From Clostridium yunnanense (GTDB taxonomy: Bacteria; Bacillota; Clostridia; Clostridiales; Clostridiaceae), in contig NZ_JAENHN010000009.1 of NCBI RefSeq assembly GCF_016595795.1, positions 1-64,000 of the forward strand: a stretch of 64,000 nucleotides of DNA, in the 5' to 3' direction. Every line of letters starts with the position of its first letter. Positions within the stretch are counted from its first letter, which is position 1. The notes below the pieces were generated by a model, which did not search any database, had not been told where the DNA came from, and saw only the letters and a program-made list of their open reading frames with translations. This document shows, in pieces, positions 59,572 through 64,000 of this stretch. The translations under genes were made by a program, and so were the position numbers.

Positions 59572-60945
59572 ATGAATAGTATATACAAAAAAATAGTTTC
59601 AGATATTGAAGAAGATATCCATAGAGGCATATATAAGTCTGGTGAAAAAATGCCTTCTATTAGAAAGCTTTCTATAAAATATAATTGTTCTCAAAACACC
59701 GTAGTAAAAGCTTTTGATACCTTAAGATATAATCATGTGATTTATTCAATACCTCAAAGTGGATATTATGTAGTAGAAAAAAATCTAGAAAATAATATGG
59801 TAAATTCTAAAATAATTAACTTCGATACAGGTAATCCAACTATAGGAACAATGAGTACTCCTGATTTAAAGCATTGCCTTGATAGAGCAGCTGACATTTA
59901 TAATAATGCCTCTTTAAACGATACTATGTCTGGAGTTGAGTCTTTAAGGAAGTTATTAAGCAAATACCTATCTGACTTTCAGATATTTGTTGATATAAAA
60001 AATATATTTATAACATTAGGTGTGCAACAAACACTAAGTATACTTACTCTTATGCCTTTTCCTAATAAAAAGACTAAGATTCTTATAGAGCAGCCAACTT
60101 ATAGACACTATATTGATTTTTTAAAGTATTCAAAAGTTGATGTTCTTACTATAGAGAGAAATGAAAATGGGGTAGATATAAAAGAACTCGAAAGACTTTT
60201 TAGAGATGAAGATATAAAATTTTTCTATACAGTGCCTCGTAATCATAGTCCTTTAGGCACCTCTCTTAGCCAAAAGCAACGAAAGGCAATAGCAGCATTA
60301 GCATCTAAGTATGACGTATATATAGTTGAAGACGACTATTTCGGTGATATTTCAATAGATACAAAATATGACCCAATATATTGTTACTCTGATCATAAAC
60401 ACAGTATATATTTAAAAAGCTTTTCAAAAATAATGCCCTGGACAAGAATAGGTTTGATAGTAGTTCCTTCTAGCTTATTGGATACTTTTGAACAGCATAT
60501 ACAATTTTCCTACTATTCTTCTTACTTCTCAGCTTCATTAATATCACAAGCAACTTTAGAGATATATATAAGAAGCAATATATTTAAGAAACATACAGAT
60601 TCAATATCAAAAGAATTATATGAAAAGCACATGACTCTGAGAAAACATTTTAAAACCTTAAAAGGTTATGGACTTGAACCCACAGGAATCAACCTTTGCT
60701 TCTATTGCTACTTATGTTTACCAGAATGGATAGATGAAGATACTCTGATTGAAAAACTAGAACAGAATTCAGTATTGGTAAGGTCAGGTAAGTTCTTTTA
60801 CTTCGATGAAACTTCCTATAGAAAGGGTATAAGGATAAGCATCGCAAGCGTTAGTATAAGTGATATTGATAAGGGACTTGGTATAATAGAAACCGTTGTA
60901 AAATCGTTATACGATAAACACTTACAAAATTCAAATAAATTATAG
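59572..60945 (+). CDS. MocR-type regulator: GntR DNA-binding domain fused to aminotransferase
   Basis: This is a 457-residue protein. The N-terminal winged helix (about residues 1-70: YKSGEKMPSIRKLSIKYNCSQNTVVKAFDTL) belongs to the GntR family. The rest is a fold-type I aminotransferase domain with EQPTYRHYIDF, PRNHSPLGTSLS, VEDDYFGDISID and the PLP-lysine region YLKSFSKIMPWTRIGLIVVP. MocR proteins sense PLP or amino compounds and control nearby metabolism; the neighbour downstream is a YhhN-like membrane protein, which does not reveal the target. GGATGGTGA precedes the ATG. Confidence 0.9.
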   Translation: MNSIYKKIVSDIEEDIHRGIYKSGEKMPSIRKLSIKYNCSQNTVVKAFDTLRYNHVIYSIPQSGYYVVEKNLENNMVNSKIINFDTGNPTIGTMSTPDLKHCLDRAADIYNNASLNDTMSGVESLRKLLSKYLSDFQIFVDIKNIFITLGVQQTLSILTLMPFPNKKTKILIEQPTYRHYIDFLKYSKVDVLTIERNENGVDIKELERLFRDEDIKFFYTVPRNHSPLGTSLSQKQRKAIAALASKYDVYIVEDDYFGDISIDTKYDPIYCYSDHKHSIYLKSFSKIMPWTRIGLIVVPSSLLDTFEQHIQFSYYSSYFSASLISQATLEIYIRSNIFKKHTDSISKELYEKHMTLRKHFKTLKGYGLEPTGINLCFYCYLCLPEWIDEDTLIEKLEQNSVLVRSGKFFYFDETSYRKGIRISIASVSISDIDKGLGIIETVVKSLYDKHLQNSNKL

Positions 60946-61080
60946 AACTAATAAACTAAAATAAATTTTTCTATTTGTATCTAAGTAAAATAATACCTCT
61001 TAAATTAGCATAACATATATATAAGTTTACTTAAGTTTTATCTAATAAACTTAATATATTATAAACAGAGGTCGTTAAAG

Positions 61081-61782
61081 TTGAAAAGCTTATATTTCAA
61101 ATTGATTATATTTATAAATTTATTTATATACATCTACTTCTTGATATCCTATATACTTACAAGAAATGTTGATAGCTCTCTTCCATCAATAATTAAATAT
61201 TGCTACATCCTATTATGTTTCTTTTTAAGTATGCTTATCGAAGATAACAGCTATGATATTATAGATAAAAGATTGCTTCAAACAGCTTTATTTCTTACTA
61301 CCATTGCAGATTTTTTCTTTATAATAATGGAATGTCCTGAACTTGGGATTTTTATTTTTATATTTGTACAAATCACTTATATATTAAGACACAGTAGATC
61401 AATATCCCTAAATCCTATACATATAAAAATGTTAATTTTATTATCAATATCAATGCTTTTTCTAGGATTTTTTCTAAAGCCTAAAAACATTGATACTAAG
61501 CTATATTATTTAGCTTTACTATACGGAACTTTGCTCATAAACAGCTTAGTTTTTGCATTTTCAACCCTTAGAAGCAAGTTTTATTACAAACATAGTGCTT
61601 TAATGATAGCGTTTGGAATATGTTTATTCTTCATGTGTGATATCAATGTTGGGTTATATCCCTTAATAGCTGAATCCTATAATATATCCTCATTAAGTAT
61701 GACAATATATTTCTTAATATGGTTTTTCTATCTTCCATCTCAACTTTTATTAGCTATTAGTGGATATAAAAAATTAAGATAA
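61081..61782 (+). CDS. YhhN/TMEM86-like multi-pass membrane protein
   Basis: This is a 233-residue protein with about eight hydrophobic segments. LFLTTIADFFFIIMECPELGIFIFIFVQITYILRH read in parts and FGICLFFMCDINVGLYPL match the two aspartate-bearing blocks of the YhhN family, whose members include lysoplasmalogenases. The TTG start at 61081 has AGAGGT ten bases upstream. It lies 135 bases behind the MocR gene on the same strand and may be its target. Activity on lysoplasmalogens would fit clostridial plasmalogen lipids, but this is inference. Confidence 0.68.
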   Translation: MKSLYFKLIIFINLFIYIYFLISYILTRNVDSSLPSIIKYCYILLCFFLSMLIEDNSYDIIDKRLLQTALFLTTIADFFFIIMECPELGIFIFIFVQITYILRHSRSISLNPIHIKMLILLSISMLFLGFFLKPKNIDTKLYYLALLYGTLLINSLVFAFSTLRSKFYYKHSALMIAFGICLFFMCDINVGLYPLIAESYNISSLSMTIYFLIWFFYLPSQLLLAISGYKKLR

Positions 61783-61832
61783 GTTAAATATATAAGTACC
61801 AATAGATATGGCTTATGCTTTCCTTTTCAGTA

Positions 61833-61882
61833 AAAAACACATGTATATCTGCTTTCTTAATTACAGATATACATGTGTTTTT
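61833..61882. terminator. Bidirectional terminator
   Basis: AAAAACACATGTATATCTG (61833-61851) and CAGATATACATGTGTTTTT (61864-61882) are 19-bp perfect arms around a 12-base loop, between the convergent YhhN-like and desaturase genes. Confidence 0.85.
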
Positions 61883-61964
61883 AATAGGTGGTATAAAGCA
61901 TATCTAAATGTACATCATAAAGTTCACTTAGCCATGTTTTAATTACAATCAATATTAAGATATC

Positions 61965-63026
61965 TTAGTTTATATTTAATTTATTCTTTTTATAAGTTAT
62001 ATTTCTAACATCTAATCCATTTCCTAATGACTTATAAGAATTCTTATTCCTAGGGTCTAAGAATTCTGTTTCATTATAATATATTCTCGGAGTCTTCCAA
62101 AGAGTTACAAGGGCTTTCACCAGTGACATTTGGAGATACTTCTCCGGCCAAAATTCTAATATCTTTTCCTTCACTATAGGATAATATTTAGGATTTATCC
62201 CTGGAAACATATGATGTTCTACGTGATAAGAAAAATTAAAGTGCAATACGTCAATCCATTTTGGCACTGTTACAGAAAGACTATTTGCTAGTGGATCATT
62301 TACTGGTACCAATGGATTTAACCTATGATTAGTTGATATATACGCCATTACAATAAAATTACCTATTAATAGCGGAATTAAATACATAAATACCCACTTA
62401 TTCAAGCCTACATAAGACAATAAACCTATCCAAACTGCCCAAGGAACTAACATTTGCATCCATACCCCTAATTTTCTTGATTTGAACTCACCTATATAAG
62501 TAAAGAACATCTTCATTGTATGCATCGAAAAGGTAAATGTTAGAGATAAAAAACTCACAAATGCTCTAAAATTGAGAGGCAACTTATATACCCATCTAAT
62601 AATCTTAGGACTCTTTAGTAATTGTTCAAAACTAATCCATGCATCTGGATCTTTCTGTTCATCTTGAGTATGCGCATGATGCGTTATATTGTGCCATTTA
62701 ATCCAAAGTCTTGGACTTACACTCAGTGGCGCAAATGCTAATCCCCCAAGTAAATTTCTTACCCAAGGCCTTCTGACTACTGTTCCATGTAGTATTTCAT
62801 GTCCCAAGAACCCCATAGCAGCAAAACTAAAACCAAGTATTATTGAAAAAAATAGATTCACTATTATATTCATATTCATTTGTTGCATAACCATCATACA
62901 ACTTATTATAATAACTACGTATGCTAGACCTCCTAACAACCTTTGTGGAACAGGTTTTCTTACCTCTTCTGGTATTTCTTTAGATAACTTCTTTACATAC
63001 CAAGCTATATCATGAAACTCTTTCAT
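61965..63026 (-). CDS. Membrane fatty acid desaturase family protein
   Basis: This is a 353-residue di-iron membrane protein. The three histidine boxes are complete: HEILH (76-80), HNITHH (112-117) and HVEHH near residue 270 in FNFSYHVEHHMFPGINPKYY. Four or more membrane helices (GLAYVVIIISCMMVMQQM, LFFSIILGFSFAAMGFLG) place the active site at the cytoplasmic face. Relatives insert double bonds in acyl lipids using oxygen. In an organism that looks like an anaerobe this is unusual; the protein may protect against or exploit traces of oxygen, or be recently acquired. AAAGGA lies upstream of the ATG. Confidence 0.85.
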   Translation of the reverse strand: MKEFHDIAWYVKKLSKEIPEEVRKPVPQRLLGGLAYVVIIISCMMVMQQMNMNIIVNLFFSIILGFSFAAMGFLGHEILHGTVVRRPWVRNLLGGLAFAPLSVSPRLWIKWHNITHHAHTQDEQKDPDAWISFEQLLKSPKIIRWVYKLPLNFRAFVSFLSLTFTFSMHTMKMFFTYIGEFKSRKLGVWMQMLVPWAVWIGLLSYVGLNKWVFMYLIPLLIGNFIVMAYISTNHRLNPLVPVNDPLANSLSVTVPKWIDVLHFNFSYHVEHHMFPGINPKYYPIVKEKILEFWPEKYLQMSLVKALVTLWKTPRIYYNETEFLDPRNKNSYKSLGNGLDVRNITYKKNKLNIN

Positions 63027-63450
63027 CTAATAACATCCTTTCTGAAATTACTTATAAGCACACCCATTAATAAATCTCCTTTAAAAATCCAAACAATTAG
63101 CAACCAATAAGGTACTAAACATAAATTATGCTTAAAATAAGCTTAAACCTAGTAATATGGCCACTTGTTATAAACATTCCTTTGATAATCAAAGTATTTT
63201 ATGCTCTTATGATATCAATAATCATTATCTATTGTCAACTATTATTTCCTAAAAGTATTTTAACCAATCTTTTTTTATATTTTCTTTATAACTTTCATTA
63301 TTTATACATAAACTATAGATATGAACACGCTGCAAAAACTTACATACTATATTTTAATTTACCAAACGCTTATCCATATATGTACAACTTATGTATTTCT
63401 AGTATAATAATCTAATATAGGTATATAATTTAATACAAGAGGAGATATTT
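63027..63450. other. Intergenic region between divergent genes
   Basis: This 424-base gap contains one open frame (63128-63415) without a ribosome binding site and with a composition like random AT-rich sequence, which I do not call. It must hold the divergent promoters of the desaturase and TPM-domain genes. Confidence 0.5.
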
Positions 63451-64000
63451 ATGAAAAAGTATTATAAAATCATTTTACCCTTAATATTGTTGTTATCATC
63501 AATATTATCAGGTGCTTCCTCTAATGATTTGCCTAACAAACCAACATCAGATATTTTCTTTCAGGACTATGCCAAGATGTTTTCTAATGATACTAAAAGC
63601 TATATACTTTCAACCTCAAATGATGTAAGAAATAAGACTACAGCAGAGGTGGCAGTTGTAACTATAGATTCGTTAAACGGCGCTTCCATAGAAGAATACG
63701 CAAACTCTCTATTTAGAAAATGGGGCATTGGCAACAAAGAAAAGAATAATGGAGTTCTAATATTAATCTCAAAAAATGATAGAAAGTTTAGGATTGAGGT
63801 CGGATACGGTTTAGAAGGTATATTGCCTGATGGAAAAGTAGGCTCATATTTAAGAGAAATGTCTTCATACTTTAAACAAAATCAATATGATAAAGGTATC
63901 ACAACTACTTATAAAAGAATAATAGGAGATATTGGACAAGAGTATAATGTTGATGTGACAAATTACACAAAGGATGTCCCTGATAAGATCTCAGACGACT
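63451..64000 (+). CDS. TPM-domain secreted or membrane protein (YgcG-like), 3' end outside window
   Basis: The first 183 residues are visible. A signal peptide (YKIILPLILLLSSILSGASS) is followed by the TPM domain: DYAKMFSNDTKSYILSTSNDV, TAEVAVVTIDSLNGASIEEYA, the conserved FRKWGIGNKEKNNGVLILISKNDRKFRIEVGYGLEG in pieces, and LPDGKVGSYL. Family members usually end in a membrane helix and a glycine-rich tail, which would lie past the right edge. Their role (phosphatase in plants, photosystem repair) is unclear in bacteria. AGAGGAG lies eight bases before the ATG. Cut by the window edge. Confidence 0.85.
   Translation, partial: MKKYYKIILPLILLLSSILSGASSNDLPNKPTSDIFFQDYAKMFSNDTKSYILSTSNDVRNKTTAEVAVVTIDSLNGASIEEYANSLFRKWGIGNKEKNNGVLILISKNDRKFRIEVGYGLEGILPDGKVGSYLREMSSYFKQNQYDKGITTTYKRIIGDIGQEYNVDVTNYTKDVPDKISDD

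Noticed and set aside
63128-63415. 95-codon open frame rich in Ile, Leu and Tyr upstream of the TPM-domain gene
   Set aside because: No ribosome binding site near the ATG, composition like translated AT-rich non-coding DNA, no recognisable domain, and it lies where divergent promoters are expected.
1-64000. tRNA, rRNA, CRISPR arrays, integrases, transposases
   Set aside because: I looked in the intergenic regions for these and found none; repeats present are non-coding.

Overview
This window is strongly AT-rich and carries a gene set typical of an anaerobic, spore-former-type Firmicute, most likely Clostridium sensu stricto. The evidence is the CBO0543, DUF3793 and DUF2935 families, HelD, FabV, YesM/YesN two-component proteins, LevR-type sigma-54 control of a PTS, many strong AGGAGG ribosome binding sites and frequent TTG/GTG starts. 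There are no rRNA or tRNA genes, no phage genes, no transposase gene and no CRISPR array. The content is ordinary chromosomal and accessory metabolism with an unusually dense set of small non-coding dispersed repeats.

Layout. 1-5.7 kb: the 5' part of a nucleoside-type ABC ATPase, a divergent HypR/HypO redox-sensor and nitroreductase pair, and HelD. 6-16.2 kb: a radical SAM/SPASM protein, an ECF sigma/anti-sigma pair, an amino acid permease, a second ECF sigma with a YcdB-domain partner, a small acidic-basic peptide gene and a diguanylate cyclase. 16.5-30.1 kb: a glucoside utilisation region with two GH65 phosphorylases, an ABC sugar importer (binding protein and two permeases), a YesN response regulator, a YesM kinase and a truncated second sensor. 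30.4-35.7 kb: a nitroreductase, a thioesterase, a patatin, a DUF2935 protein and a secreted glucosaminidase. 36.2-41.9 kb: a cellobiose-type PTS operon (EIIA, EIIB, EIIC and a membrane protein) read from a clear -24/-12 promoter and facing its LevR/CelR-type activator. The intergenic region between them holds four TAGTGT boxes at about 21-bp spacing. 42-50 kb: an ECF-transporter S component, alanine racemase, a chemotaxis receptor, a 2-hydroxyacid dehydrogenase, an RMD1-family protein, a small membrane protein behind a complex leader, and a second GGDEF protein. 50-64 kb: a Fur-boxed flavodoxin and DUF3793 pair, an orphan Cas6 N-terminal half, a glycolipid glycosyltransferase, ComFB, FabV, a WG-repeat protein, an M50 protease, a MocR regulator, a YhhN-like protein, a fatty acid desaturase and the 5' part of a TPM-domain protein.

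Repeats. By eye I find four families of short dispersed elements. R1 has terminal repeats around TTGAAATTAAGTGGTTA. R2 has ends around GATGTACCACTTCG. R3 is a terminator-like hairpin followed by GCGCATCTGCC and a second hairpin that shows compensatory changes. R4 has ends around GATGAACAA. They nest in each other, bracket the response regulator gene, sit in pairs inside the sugar-transport operon, and one R1 fragment supplies the last codons and stop of helD.

Best candidates for something undescribed are: (i) 48177-48633, an inverted-repeat-bounded non-coding segment with repeated GGTCGAG and TCGAAAG motifs, which leads into a hairpin plus T-run holding the ribosome binding site of a two-helix membrane protein; (ii) the R1-bracketed regulator; (iii) the roughly 95-nt promoter-to-terminator transcript at 5911-6012; and (iv) the stand-alone Cas6 half-protein.
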